Shown: positions 33,485 to 43,379, counted from the stretch's first letter. The stretch is DNA of 64,000 nucleotides from Runella sp. MFBS21 (GCF_029433105.1 NZ_JARNTW010000021.1:56144-120143), one strand, 5' to 3'. The notes: generated by a model from the letters alone, not told the origin. Translations and numbers: made by a program.

Positions 33485-33805
33485 GTGAAAATTTTAGCTG
33501 TCATATTATCCATTTATGTATTGGTGCTGTCAGGTCTCCCTTGTGAAGATGATGCCTGCCATGGAATGAATAATGGAAAAGCATCATCTTCACAAAGCAA
33601 CCACGCTGACCATCAGGGAGACACAAAATGTTGTTCTCCTTTCTGTACTTGTTGTGGCTCAAACATTGCATTTAGCTTTCACTTTCCTGTATTAGTTCCT
33701 GAAAATCGAACCTCCTTTTTTACCCAAAAAGTAAAAATCGCCTTCCACAACGATTCTTTCTTTTCTAATTTCTACGGAAATATCTGGCAACCGCCCAAAA
33801 TCTAA
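33485..33805 (+). CDS. DUF6660 family small secreted Cys-rich protein
   Basis: 106 residues from GTG 33485, the first codon of the signal-like segment VKILAVILSIYVLVLSGLPC. The rest has acidic and His residues (CEDDACHGM, NHADHQGD) and CCSPFCTCCG, the cysteine cluster that defines the DUF6660 group. Members are usually the first gene of CusA/CzcA efflux operons in Bacteroidota and are presumed periplasmic or membrane-bound metal-binding factors. Here it again opens such an operon. Confidence 0.8.
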   Translation: MKILAVILSIYVLVLSGLPCEDDACHGMNNGKASSSQSNHADHQGDTKCCSPFCTCCGSNIAFSFHFPVLVPENRTSFFTQKVKIAFHNDSFFSNFYGNIWQPPKI

Positions 33806-33923
33806 TTTTGAAAGTCTTATGGCCATTTCTTCCTGTTGATAGCTACCTATCAATAGGGGTATTTGTTTATGGCACTTGCGGAACACCGCCTGTATGAATT
33901 TTTCAAAATTAGATTCATTAGAA

Positions 33924-36900
33924 ATGTTAGATAAAATCATTCAATTCTCAATCAAAAATAAGTTTATCATAGGCTTATTTACGATGGCACTGGTCTTAGT
34001 AGGTATTTACAACCTCAGCCGACTACCAATTGATGCCCTGCCTGATATTACCAATAATCAAGTTCAGGTCATTACTAATGCCCCTACCTTAGCTACGCAA
34101 GAGGTAGAACAGTTTATTACCTATCCCATTGAGCAAACCATGAAAACCGTCCCACGCATTGTAGAAATGCGTTCACTTAGTCGTTTTGGACTAAGTGTGA
34201 TTACCTTAGTTTTTGAGGAAAGTGTGGACATTTATTGGGCAAGAACTCAAATAAGTGAAAGACTAAAAGAGGCCGAAAGGCAAATTCCGAAAGGTATAGG
34301 CACACCAGAATTAGCACCTATCAGTACCGGTTTAGGTGAGATTTACCAATATGTGATTTACGCAAAAAAAGGCTTTGAAAAGCAGTATAGTGCGTCCAAA
34401 CTACGAAGTATTCAAGACTGGATTGTAAAACCTCAATTGTTGGGTACGTCAGGCATTGCCGAAGTTACCACCTTGGGCGGTAGCCTCAAACAATACGAAA
34501 TTGCAGTTGATCCTGACCGCCTAAAAAGCATGAACATTACCATTACTGATGTTTTTGATGCCCTTGAAAAAAACAACGAAAATACTGGTGGTGCTTATAT
34601 AGATAAACAACCATACGTCTATTTTATCCGGGCTTTGGGAATGGTGAAATCTATCCCTGATATTGAAAAAATAGTAGTAAAAAACAACGATGGTATTCCT
34701 ATTTTGATTCGAGATGTGGCAAAAGTGCAGGAAGGTTCGGCTTTGCGATATGGCGCAGTTACCAAAGATGGCAAAGGAGAGGTAGTAGGCGGAATGGTAT
34801 TGATGCTCAAAGGCGAAAATTCTTCCGCTATTGTAAATCGTACCAAAGAGAAAGTTGAGCAAATTCGAAAATCATTGCCCGAAGGCATTGCCTTAGAACC
34901 ATTTATAGACCGTACCAAATTAGTAAATAATGCCATCGGAACAGTCCAGACAAACCTACTCGAAGGAGCTTTGATTGTCATTTTTGTCTTGGTTTTGTTA
35001 CTTGGCAACTGGCGTGCAGGTTTGGTAGTAGCCTCTGTGATACCTTTGGCACTGCTTTTTGCCGTCATTATGATGAATCTATTTGGCGTAAGTGGCAACC
35101 TGATGAGTTTGGGAGCAATAGATTTTGGGTTGATTGTAGATGGTGCTGTCATTATTGTTGAGGCGGTTATTCATCGGCTACATCTCAATAAAGAAGGGCG
35201 ATTAACTGCCCAACAGATGGATGAAGAAGTTTTGGGCGCATCAAGCAAAATTAGGAGTAGTGCAGCTTTTGGCGAAATCATCATCCTCATCGTTTATTTA
35301 CCCATTTTGGCATTGGTTGGCACCGAGGGAAAGATGTTTAAACCTATGGCTCAAACGGTCTCATTTGCTATTTTGGGAGCTTTTATCTTGTCTCTTACCT
35401 ACGTTCCAATGGCTTCGGCTTTGTTTTTGAGCAAAACAATTAGCCATAAAAAGAACATTTCCGACAAAATCATTGACACCATTTACCGTTTCTACAAACC
35501 CGTTCTGGACAAAGCTCTACAAATGAAGGCTTTAATTTTGGGTGTATCGGTCACGATGTTTTTGATTGCTTTGTTGGTTTTTAGTAACATGGGTGGCGAA
35601 TTTATTCCAACCTTAGAAGAAGGCGATTTTGCTATCAATTTTCGCAACGCCAACGGAAGTTCGTTGAGCATGAGTATTGAAACGTCCACCAAATTAGAGA
35701 AAATTCTGAAAACAAAATTTCCCGAAGTGGTGGAAGTTGTTACAAAAATTGGTTCAGCCGAAATTCCCACCGACCCAATGCCCATCGAATCAGCGGATAT
35801 GATTATCATTCTCAAACCTAAAAAAGAATGGACAACTACCAAAGATTTCTACGAATTGGCCGATCTGATGAAAGAAGAATTGGAGCAAATTCCTGGCGTA
35901 GGTTTTGAAGTGTCACAACCCATACAAATGCGTTTTAATGAGTTGATGACGGGTGTTAGAAGCGATATTGCCATTAAGATTTTCGGAGAAGATTTAGAAA
36001 AACTGGCTGCTACATCTACAAATGCCATTGGCTTAATTGGAAGTATAGAAGGAGTAGCGGATATAAAAGACGAGCGGATAACAGGGATGCCTCAAATCAC
36101 CGTGCGGTATAATCCTGACAAATTGGCTTTATATGGCTTAAATGTCGGCGACTTAAACAAAGTTATTAGAACAGGTTTTGCTGGCGAAGTCACTGGCAAA
36201 GTATATGAAGGCGAAAGGCGATATGAATTGGTAGTGCGATTAGACAAAGATTTTCGTCAAGATATTTCTAACGTAAAAAGTATTTTTGTGAGCCTACCGA
36301 ATGGCAACCAAATTCCACTGGAACAGGTAGCAGAGGTAGGTATTGAGCAAGGTCCTGCCCAAATCAGTCGAGAAAATGGTAGAAGAAGAATCGTAATTGG
36401 GCTGAATGTTCGTGGTCGTGATGTAAAAAGTGTGGTAAACGAAATTCAGGCGAAATTAGACGCTAAACTCAAACTACCCGAAGGCTATTATGTAACTTAT
36501 GGCGGACAATTTGAGAATTTAGTCGAAGCAAACAAGCGCCTTTCTGTGGCTGTTCCAGTGGCATTACTCCTCATTTTTGTATTACTTTTCTTCACATTCA
36601 ACTCAGTCAAGCAATCCTTATTGATTTTTACGGCTATTCCACTTTCAGCAATTGGTGGCGTGTTTGCGCTTTGGCTGCGTGGAATGCCATTTAGTATTTC
36701 GGCAGGGATTGGCTTCATTGCCTTGTTTGGCGTAGCTGTTTTGAACGGAATTGTACTCATTGGTTATTTCAACCAACTCAAAGCCGAAGGTTGGGACAAT
36801 GTGTTGGAAAGAATCAAAGAAGGCACAAAAGTGCGGCTACGCCCTGTGGTGATGACGGCGGCAGTAGCCTCTATGGGTTTTTTGCCTATGGCTTTAAGCA

Positions 36901-38264
36901 ACGGCTCAGGGGCAGAAGTTCAAAAACCTTTGGCAACGGTCGTCATTGGAGGCTTATTAACAGCCTCTTTACTTACCCTTATTGTTTTACCGATTTTGTA
37001 CTTACTACTTGAAAAAGGGATAAAAGTCCCTAAAAAATCAAATATCACACCTCTTATAGTCTTAGTTGGATTATTGCTGGGCGGCAAGGCGCAAGCTCAA
37101 ACTTCTCTCAATCTCCAACAAGCCATTGAGTTGGGTACTAAAAATAATGGTCTTGTACAAGCCAGCGAGTTAGCTATCAAACTACAAAATCAGTTAAAAC
37201 CTACGGCTATCGAATTGCCCAAAACCAACATTAACGCCATGCTGGGGCAATATAATACTCGCAGTTTCGACCAAAATTTTAGCATTTCACAAGGATTTAG
37301 CCCATTTCTATTTCAAGCTAAACGAGGCTTAATTAATGAGAATATTAAAGGTAGTGAACTGAAATTGTTTGCTACCAAATATGACATTGCTTTTCAGATT
37401 CGACAATCTTGGAATACCATTTTGTATCTGACTGCCTTGAATCAATTGCTCCAAAAACAAGGCGACTACCTACAAACATTCGTTAAAGCAGCAAACCTTA
37501 AATTCAAAACAGGCGACAGTAATTTATTGGAAAAAACTACTGCCGAAACCAAGCAACAAGAGTTAGTGCAAATTAAAAATCAAAACGAAGGCTTGATTTC
37601 GGGTGAAAAAATCAAATTGAAAAGCATTTTGAATCTGAATACCGATTTTACGCTTGTCGAAAATGAGTTTTTGCCCTCAAAACTCCTCAGTAGCGATTCG
37701 ATGCTTATCAATCAAAATCCAATGCTAAAAATGGCATTGCAACAAATTGAAATAGCATCGGCCAGCAATAAAGTAGAGAAAGCCCTGCGAAAACCTGATT
37801 TTTCGGCAGGCTATTTTTTACAGTCACTCACGGGGAGTCAGCAAGTTGACGACAAAACGGTTTATTATAATGGCGTACCCCGTTTTCACGGTCTAACATT
37901 GGGTATAAGTGTCCCGATTTTCGGGGGGGCTTACAAAGCACGCATCAAAGCATCAGAAACGGATATTCAGCTACAACAAAAAAATGCTGAATACCTTAAA
38001 AATCAACTCAGTAGTCAGCTTTTTCAGCAACTTCAAGAGCAAAGAGTTAATCAGTCGTTACTTGATTATTATATCCAAACGGCTTTGCCTAATGCTGAAA
38101 TCATCACCAAAAATGCTACAAAAGCCTACCAGAGTGGCGAAGCGGGTTATGTGGAATACCTACAAGGTTTAGAAACGGTTTTGAGTATTCAACGCAATTA
38201 CTTGCAAGCCATTCATAATCTGAACCAGAACCTCATCAATATTCAGTATTTGTTGAACAACTAA
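33924..38264 (+). CDS. CusA/CzcA heavy-metal RND pump fused to TolC-like channel
   Basis: 1446 residues from ATG 33924 (a longer in-frame start at 33876 adds no recognisable sequence). Residues ~1-1040 are a complete heavy-metal RND pump: TM1, LPIDALPDITNNQVQV, pore domains, a TM4 charged motif region (GAIDFGLIVDGAVIIVEA) and a last TM with LTLIVLPILYLLLE. ~20 residues later a second signal-like segment (LIVLVGLLLGGKAQAQ) leads into a TolC/outer-membrane-efflux domain (~1060-1446) with LNLQQAIELGTKNNGLVQ and a tail of QSLLDYYIQTALPNAEIITK. Pump and channel are normally separate chains; fused forms are known in Bacteroidota. Exports divalent or monovalent metal ions with the adaptor at 38276. 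Confidence 0.92.
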   Translation: MLDKIIQFSIKNKFIIGLFTMALVLVGIYNLSRLPIDALPDITNNQVQVITNAPTLATQEVEQFITYPIEQTMKTVPRIVEMRSLSRFGLSVITLVFEESVDIYWARTQISERLKEAERQIPKGIGTPELAPISTGLGEIYQYVIYAKKGFEKQYSASKLRSIQDWIVKPQLLGTSGIAEVTTLGGSLKQYEIAVDPDRLKSMNITITDVFDALEKNNENTGGAYIDKQPYVYFIRALGMVKSIPDIEKIVVKNNDGIPILIRDVAKVQEGSALRYGAVTKDGKGEVVGGMVLMLKGENSSAIVNRTKEKVEQIRKSLPEGIALEPFIDRTKLVNNAIGTVQTNLLEGALIVIFVLVLLLGNWRAGLVVASVIPLALLFAVIMMNLFGVSGNLMSLGAIDFGLIVDGAVIIVEAVIHRLHLNKEGRLTAQQMDEEVLGASSKIRSSAAFGEIIILIVYLPILALVGTEGKMFKPMAQTVSFAILGAFILSLTYVPMASALFLSKTISHKKNISDKIIDTIYRFYKPVLDKALQMKALILGVSVTMFLIALLVFSNMGGEFIPTLEEGDFAINFRNANGSSLSMSIETSTKLEKILKTKFPEVVEVVTKIGSAEIPTDPMPIESADMIIILKPKKEWTTTKDFYELADLMKEELEQIPGVGFEVSQPIQMRFNELMTGVRSDIAIKIFGEDLEKLAATSTNAIGLIGSIEGVADIKDERITGMPQITVRYNPDKLALYGLNVGDLNKVIRTGFAGEVTGKVYEGERRYELVVRLDKDFRQDISNVKSIFVSLPNGNQIPLEQVAEVGIEQGPAQISRENGRRRIVIGLNVRGRDVKSVVNEIQAKLDAKLKLPEGYYVTYGGQFENLVEANKRLSVAVPVALLLIFVLLFFTFNSVKQSLLIFTAIPLSAIGGVFALWLRGMPFSISAGIGFIALFGVAVLNGIVLIGYFNQLKAEGWDNVLERIKEGTKVRLRPVVMTAAVASMGFLPMALSNGSGAEVQKPLATVVIGGLLTASLLTLIVLPILYLLLEKGIKVPKKSNITPLIVLVGLLLGGKAQAQTSLNLQQAIELGTKNNGLVQASELAIKLQNQLKPTAIELPKTNINAMLGQYNTRSFDQNFSISQGFSPFLFQAKRGLINENIKGSELKLFATKYDIAFQIRQSWNTILYLTALNQLLQKQGDYLQTFVKAANLKFKTGDSNLLEKTTAETKQQELVQIKNQNEGLISGEKIKLKSILNLNTDFTLVENEFLPSKLLSSDSMLINQNPMLKMALQQIEIASASNKVEKALRKPDFSAGYFLQSLTGSQQVDDKTVYYNGVPRFHGLTLGISVPIFGGAYKARIKASETDIQLQQKNAEYLKNQLSSQLFQQLQEQRVNQSLLDYYIQTALPNAEIITKNATKAYQSGEAGYVEYLQGLETVLSIQRNYLQAIHNLNQNLINIQYLLNN

Positions 38265-38275
38265 ATTTTGAAACC

Positions 38276-39520
38276 ATGCAATTCCATATAAAAAATGTTT
38301 TTTCAGTAAGCACGGCTTTTGCCCTTTCCTTTTTGATTATTTTCTCTTGCAACAAAAAAGCGGAAACTGCCGAAACCGAAGACCACCACGGTGAAAAAGG
38401 AGTGGTAGAGCTTACACCAGCCCAAGTAAAAGCAGCGCAAATTATCTTTGGGGATTTTGAGAAGAAAAACCTCAGCGAAGTCATTACGACTAACGGCTAC
38501 ACTCAACTGCCCCCCCAAAGCCAAGCAGATGTGTCGGTTTTTATGAGTGGAATAGTCAAGACCATTACTGTAATAGAAGGACAGTATGTAAAGAAAGGTC
38601 AAACCATAGCCACATTTCAGAGTATGGAGTTTAATAACCTTCGCCTTGAAAAAGCAAAATTGATGGAGGAGTTGCAACAAGCCAAAGTCAACAAAGAGTT
38701 TTTGGATTTAGATTTTGCCCGACAAAAAGAACTGAGTGATGAAAACGTTACGGCTAAAAAAACGTTTCAAAAAGTCAGCTCAGAACTTGATTTGGTGAAT
38801 AACAAAATCAAAATAACCCAACAGCAAATTGAAATCTTAGAGCAAAACTTACTCCTTAATGGTAATGGCAATGCTGCCACGATTTTGATTACCGCCCCAA
38901 TTTCGGGTTATATCACCGCCATCAATGTAAAAATCGGGAGTAACATTTCGGCTAATACGTCATTATTTTCGATTGTAGATAATTCGGCAATGTACGTTGA
39001 GTTATTGGTTTACGAAAAAGACCTTTATAAAATACAAGTTGGCCAAAATTTACGCTTTGTGCTTACCAATCAGGGGAATAAGGAGATTATCGGCAATATT
39101 TTTAGCATTGGCAAAGCCTTTCAGAAACAAACCAAATCGGTGGCCATTCGTGCTAACATCAACAATAAGACTATCGGTTTAATACCAGGAATGTATGTCA
39201 ATGCCTTAGTTGATATTGGCAATAGTGATGTGAATACCCTGCCAGCCGAAGCCATTGTAAAAGCCGAAGGCAAAGAGTTTATTTTTATTCGTGAGGCCGA
39301 AGAAAAACACGAACATAGTACAAGTGAGAAAAACCATGAAGAAGATACAGGTGTGCATTTCAAACGAATAGAGGTCAAAACAGGTACCTCTCAATTAGGA
39401 TATATACAGGTTACCCCCTTGGAAACGATTCCAACAGGTGCAAAAATCGTCATAAAAGGAGCATATTATTTACAATCGTCCATTGCTAATGCCGAAGGTG
39501 GAGATGAGCATGGACATTGA
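38276..39520 (+). CDS. RND efflux periplasmic adaptor lipoprotein (CusB/CzcB-like)
   Basis: 414 residues. Lipobox FSC at Cys25. A lipoyl-like segment (VFMSGIVKTITVIEGQYVKKGQ), an alpha-helical hairpin (EKAKLMEELQQAKVNKEFL...QQQIEILEQ) and a barrel domain (VELLVYEKDLYKIQVGQ) give the MFP fold. His/Asp/Glu-rich stretches (EDHHGEKG near the N terminus, EEKHEHSTSEKNHEED near residue 340, GGDEHGH at the end) suggest metal contact, more like CzcB than CusB. It follows the pump by 11 nt and completes the tripartite complex. Confidence 0.92.
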   Translation: MQFHIKNVFSVSTAFALSFLIIFSCNKKAETAETEDHHGEKGVVELTPAQVKAAQIIFGDFEKKNLSEVITTNGYTQLPPQSQADVSVFMSGIVKTITVIEGQYVKKGQTIATFQSMEFNNLRLEKAKLMEELQQAKVNKEFLDLDFARQKELSDENVTAKKTFQKVSSELDLVNNKIKITQQQIEILEQNLLLNGNGNAATILITAPISGYITAINVKIGSNISANTSLFSIVDNSAMYVELLVYEKDLYKIQVGQNLRFVLTNQGNKEIIGNIFSIGKAFQKQTKSVAIRANINNKTIGLIPGMYVNALVDIGNSDVNTLPAEAIVKAEGKEFIFIREAEEKHEHSTSEKNHEEDTGVHFKRIEVKTGTSQLGYIQVTPLETIPTGAKIVIKGAYYLQSSIANAEGGDEHGH

Positions 39521-39544
39521 GTAGCTTAAATATCAAACGAGAGG

Positions 39545-40276
39545 ATGGCACAGTTTTCAGAAGTTTTTCTGTATGCCCTAATCCCTGTCATTTCTATCCT
39601 AATAGGAGGAATGACAGGCTTATTCCGAACGCCCAGTGGAGCGTTTAGAAGTTCGGTGTTGCATTTTGCTGCTGGCGTAGTTTTTTCGGTGGTTGCCGTA
39701 GAGTTGCTCCCTGATATTATTAAAGAACATAAGCCCATAGAAGTAGGTATTGGCTTTGGATTGGGGATTGCTACTATGCTTCTGATAAAATATTTTGCCG
39801 AAAAACTTGAATCTAACAGCGCAGAGAACAGCAATAAAAATAACTTACCAATAGGGCTGTTAGTGGCATTGGGAATAGATATGGTGATAGACGGTTTGTT
39901 GTTGGGGGTAGGCTTTGCCGCAGGTAATACCGAAGGTATTTTGCTATCAGTGGCATTGGCATTGGAGGTTTTTTCGTTGGGATTGGCCGTTGTATTAGCT
40001 TGCAGTAAAAGCAATATTTCCAACCAAAAGAGCCTACTTATCTTATTCCTTCTGGGTTTAGTTTTCTTCGTGGGGGCCGTTTTGGGAATTACGCTACTAT
40101 CACGTTTATCACAAGAAATGCTTGAATTGGTTTTATCGTTTGGATTAGCCGCCTTGTTGTTTTTAGTAACAGAAGAACTACTCATTGAAGCCCACGAAGA
40201 AAAAGAAACCCTTTTACAAACCAGTATGTTTTTTGTAGGTTTCCTTATCTTTCTTTTAGTAGGGATGGTGGCATAA
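39545..40276 (+). CDS. ZIP-like metal transporter
   Basis: 243 residues with about eight membrane helices. LHFAAGVVFSVVAVELLPDI and ALGIDMVIDGLLLGVGFAAG resemble the metal-binding TM4/TM5 of ZIP permeases, where His/Asp/Glu bind Zn2+; here HFAAGV and EL/D residues occupy them. A short loop has EDLEAH-like acidic/His residues (TEELLIEAHEEKE). ZIP proteins usually move metal towards the cytoplasm, which is odd in an efflux operon and may reflect regulated uptake or a reversed role. Confidence 0.75.
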   Translation: MAQFSEVFLYALIPVISILIGGMTGLFRTPSGAFRSSVLHFAAGVVFSVVAVELLPDIIKEHKPIEVGIGFGLGIATMLLIKYFAEKLESNSAENSNKNNLPIGLLVALGIDMVIDGLLLGVGFAAGNTEGILLSVALALEVFSLGLAVVLACSKSNISNQKSLLILFLLGLVFFVGAVLGITLLSRLSQEMLELVLSFGLAALLFLVTEELLIEAHEEKETLLQTSMFFVGFLIFLLVGMVA

Positions 40277-40311
40277 TTTTAAAATATTGAAAAGCTAAGA
40301 ATATATACAAT

Positions 40312-40935
40312 ATGAACCAAATTCTTTTCGGCTCGCTGATATTGAGCATTTTACATGCGCTGATTCCCAGCCATTGGCTACCCTTTGTTACCATTGGCAA
40401 AACTGAACGCTGGTCAGAAGGTCGCACCCTTACCGTAACGGCATTGTCAGGTCTTGCCCACACCATAAGCACTACCATTTTAGGAACTATTGTGGGTTTG
40501 GCTGGCTATGAATTAGCCGAAAAATACCATGAACTTGCTGAAAGCGTGATTCCTGCTGTGCTTCTGATGTTGGGGTTATGGTACCTAATGCAACACCTAC
40601 GACATCAACATGCCCACGAACACATTGATACCCAAAAACAAAAAGGCAAATCATTCAAAGGTCTTTTGTTTTCGCTTTGTATCGGCATGTTTCTGTCACC
40701 TTGTATGGAAATCAATGCTTACTTTCTAAGTGCAGGGGCATTGGGCTGGCAAGCATTGAGTTTGGTGGCATTTATCTATAATGTGGTCACACTCGGAGGA
40801 ATGCTAATCATGGTCTGGGTAGCAGGGCGTGGGCTTCGGCTCATCAATACCCACTGGTTTGAACATAACGAAAATCTCATAACGGGGCTAACCCTCATTG
40901 GATTAGCCATCCTCAATTTCTTTATCGAATTCTAA
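40312..40935 (+). CDS. NicO/UreH-like membrane metal transporter
   Basis: 207 residues with six membrane helices. HALIPSHWLPF near the N terminus and the His-rich loop HLRHQHAHEHID between helices resemble nickel/cobalt permease-type proteins (NicO, UreH/SafE-like), and LFSLCIGMFLSPCMEI holds the paired motif in the second half. The substrate is likely a transition metal, judged by the His loop and by position between the ZIP-like gene and the P1B-ATPase. Exact family assignment is uncertain. Confidence 0.65.
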   Translation: MNQILFGSLILSILHALIPSHWLPFVTIGKTERWSEGRTLTVTALSGLAHTISTTILGTIVGLAGYELAEKYHELAESVIPAVLLMLGLWYLMQHLRHQHAHEHIDTQKQKGKSFKGLLFSLCIGMFLSPCMEINAYFLSAGALGWQALSLVAFIYNVVTLGGMLIMVWVAGRGLRLINTHWFEHNENLITGLTLIGLAILNFFIEF

Positions 40936-40948
40936 CTGATCGTTTTTC

Positions 40949-42952
40949 ATGGAAAAGAAAATGCAAAGTCATAAAAATCATACAACAGATAATTGCTGCG
41001 ACACGTCGCCAAAAGTTAAAATGCCAATACATAGCGATAACGACGGACACGACCACGACGAAGAATCAGGTGAAGCAAGCCTATTTCAAAGCCGCTGGCG
41101 GTTGTGGTTGAGTTTAACAATCCTACTGGGTTTCATTGCCGTCACGCAGTTTTTCAAAGTAGAAGTAGCCAAATCCGTTGAAATTACTTTAATGACACTT
41201 GCCTACCTATTGGCTGGTTACAATACCCTCGAAAGGGCTTTTCGTTCGCTACGCCGAGGCGATTTTTTCAACGAGTTTACACTCATGTCCATTGCTACGT
41301 TGGGGGCATTTTACATTGGCGAATACAGCGAGGGTGTAGCCGTGATGATTTTCTATGAAATTGGCGAATTGTTTCAGGATTTGGCAGTCAATCGCTCCAA
41401 GCGTTCCATCAAATCCCTATTAGATGTGCGCCCTGAAACCGTAACAGTATTACGCAATGGTAATCAGCAGAGCATTAACCCATCATTGGTGCAAATTGGT
41501 GAAACTATTTTGGTGAAGCCTGGCGAAAAAGTCGCCTTAGACAGTACTTTATTGACTGATAACGCCAGTTTCAATACAGCAGCGCTCACGGGTGAATCTC
41601 GCCCCGACACCAAACGCATTGGCGAGGTAGTGTTGGCAGGGATGATTAACTTAGATAAAGTAATTGAACTGACAGTAACGACGGCTTTCAAGGACTCTAA
41701 ACTTTCTCGTATCTTGGAAATGGTACAAGAGGCCACCGCTCGCAAAGCTCCTACCCAGTTGTTTATCAGCCGTATGGCAAAAATTTATACCCCCATTGTA
41801 TTTGGATTGGCATTGGCAATTACCTTGATTCCTTTCCTTTTTGTATCGCCTTATATTTTCAATGACTGGTTGTATCGGGGTATGGTATTTTTGGTCATTG
41901 CCTGTCCTTGTGCGCTTACTGTTTCAATTCCTTTGGGCTATTTTGGCGGTATTGGCTTGGCTTCTCGCCACGGCATTTTAGTCAAAGGCTCTAATTTTTT
42001 GGACGTATTAACCGAAATTAATACAGTCGTTTCAGATAAAACAGGAACGCTGACAAAGGGCGTTTTTAAGGTGCAAACAGTTAGCCCCCCACCCCCCGAT
42101 GGGGGAGTTTCCGAAGGAGAATTTATCAAACTAACCGCCGCTCTTGAAAGTAATTCTACGCACCCCGTGGCGAAGGCGGTGGTGGAGTATTCTAATGAAC
42201 AGAAGGTAAATTGGCAAAATAGCAAAGTCGAAGCCGTAGAAGAAATATCGGGTCATGGCTTGAAGGGAATGGTAGATGGCAACGTAGTACTGGCGGGGAA
42301 TTTGAAACTATTGCAAAAGTTCGTTATTTCATACCCCGCTGAATTGGTGCAAATCGTTGAAACGGTTGTGGTCATAGCCATTGATAATCAATACGCTGGC
42401 TATATCACCATTGCCGACGAGGTAAAAGACGATGCCGCCCAAACCGTTGCTGATTTGAAAGCGTTAGGTATTGAAACAGTTATGCTATCGGGCGATAAGT
42501 CGGCAGTGGTGCAAGAAGTAGCCCACAAACTGGATATCTCGAAATCCTACGGTGATTTACTACCTGAGGGTAAGGTAGAAAAAGTACAAGAACTTAAAAA
42601 TCAGGGTAAAAAACTTGCTTTCGTTGGCGATGGTGTGAACGATGCTCCCGTAGTAGCCCTTGCCGATGCGGGCATTGCCATGGGGGGTATGGGGTCAGAT
42701 GCCACTATCGAAACTGCCGACATTGTGATTCAGAATGACCAGCCACACAAGATTGTTTCAGCTATTAAAGTCGGAAAAATCACCAAATCAATTGTTTGGC
42801 AAAATATTTTGCTGGCGATGGGTGTAAAAGTGGCCGTTATGTTGTTGGGGGCAGGAGGTATCGCCACTTTGTGGGAAGCCGTTTTTGCCGATGTGGGTGT
42901 GGCTTTGTTGGCTATTTTGAATGCTTATCGAATTCAAGGCAAAAAGGTTTGA
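40949..42952 (+). CDS. Heavy-metal P1B-ATPase (Zn/Cd/Pb type, CPC)
   Basis: 667 residues. The N terminus is Cys/His-rich (DNCCDTSPK, HSDNDGHDHDEE) instead of an HMA domain. The membrane motif is Cys319-Pro-Cys321 (IACPCALTVSIPLGYFGGIG), with the PLGYFGGIGLASRHGILVKG sequence typical of P1B-2 Zn2+/Cd2+/Pb2+ exporters. DKTGTLT follows, then GDGVNDAPVVALADAGIAMG. Residues 379-386 read SPPPPDGG, encoded by a GC-rich palindromic repeat inserted in frame at 42081-42107. It exports metal to the periplasm, where the RND complex can take over. Confidence 0.92.
   Translation: MEKKMQSHKNHTTDNCCDTSPKVKMPIHSDNDGHDHDEESGEASLFQSRWRLWLSLTILLGFIAVTQFFKVEVAKSVEITLMTLAYLLAGYNTLERAFRSLRRGDFFNEFTLMSIATLGAFYIGEYSEGVAVMIFYEIGELFQDLAVNRSKRSIKSLLDVRPETVTVLRNGNQQSINPSLVQIGETILVKPGEKVALDSTLLTDNASFNTAALTGESRPDTKRIGEVVLAGMINLDKVIELTVTTAFKDSKLSRILEMVQEATARKAPTQLFISRMAKIYTPIVFGLALAITLIPFLFVSPYIFNDWLYRGMVFLVIACPCALTVSIPLGYFGGIGLASRHGILVKGSNFLDVLTEINTVVSDKTGTLTKGVFKVQTVSPPPPDGGVSEGEFIKLTAALESNSTHPVAKAVVEYSNEQKVNWQNSKVEAVEEISGHGLKGMVDGNVVLAGNLKLLQKFVISYPAELVQIVETVVVIAIDNQYAGYITIADEVKDDAAQTVADLKALGIETVMLSGDKSAVVQEVAHKLDISKSYGDLLPEGKVEKVQELKNQGKKLAFVGDGVNDAPVVALADAGIAMGGMGSDATIETADIVIQNDQPHKIVSAIKVGKITKSIVWQNILLAMGVKVAVMLLGAGGIATLWEAVFADVGVALLAILNAYRIQGKKV
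42081..42107 (+). repeat. GC-rich palindromic repeat inside the Zn/Cd ATPase gene
   Basis: Contains CCCCCC, ACCCCCC, GAT and GGGGGAG, so CCCCC pairs with GGGGG across GAT. The local G/C richness contrasts with the surrounding gene, and the encoded Pro/Gly stretch (residues 379-386) lies just after the phosphorylation domain's DKTGTLTKG strand. It looks like an intergenic-type palindrome that landed in frame. Confidence 0.5.
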
Positions 42953-43010
42953 CCTCACCATAGAATACCAAAATCAACATATTTTATCACTCATTTATCG
43001 CCGCATTTCT

Positions 43011-43379
43011 ATGAAACTTTATTGGAGTATGCCCCCATCGTTGCGGCAGCACTATCAGCAAGAATTACAACATTACCAAAACGCTTTTGCTACAGGAAAT
43101 TTATCAGAAGCATGGCATCGGCTCGAAAGAGCACACATTTTGGGACAGGCTTGGCCACTCGAACATTCCTATGTGCATTGGTTGATGCTCAGATTTGGTA
43201 TTTATATCAAAAGTACCAAAGAAGTATTGGGGCAAATTCCGAGGTTATTGGTAGGAGGAGTTAAATCTTTTGTAGGGAAGATTCCAGTGGGTAATACGGG
43301 TGGGGCCAATGTTCCTTCCCTTCGCCCAATGGACATTTCGCCAGACTTGAAACAAATTTTAGAATCCAATCTAAAATGA
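43011..43379 (+). CDS. DUF3703 domain protein
   Basis: 122 residues from ATG 43011 (an earlier start at 42921 overlaps the ATPase). SEAWHRLERAHILGQAWPLEHSYVHWLMLRFGI and GNTGGANVPSLRPMDI (both split here) identify DUF3703, which is often found with metal efflux genes. Helical, soluble, function unknown. The gap to the ATPase is 58 nt, so it is likely the penultimate gene of the operon. Confidence 0.82.
   Translation: MKLYWSMPPSLRQHYQQELQHYQNAFATGNLSEAWHRLERAHILGQAWPLEHSYVHWLMLRFGIYIKSTKEVLGQIPRLLVGGVKSFVGKIPVGNTGGANVPSLRPMDISPDLKQILESNLK

Noticed and set aside
39526..40185. 219-codon minus-strand frame
   Set aside because: It lies within the ZIP-like gene, and its composition is explained by the antisense reading.
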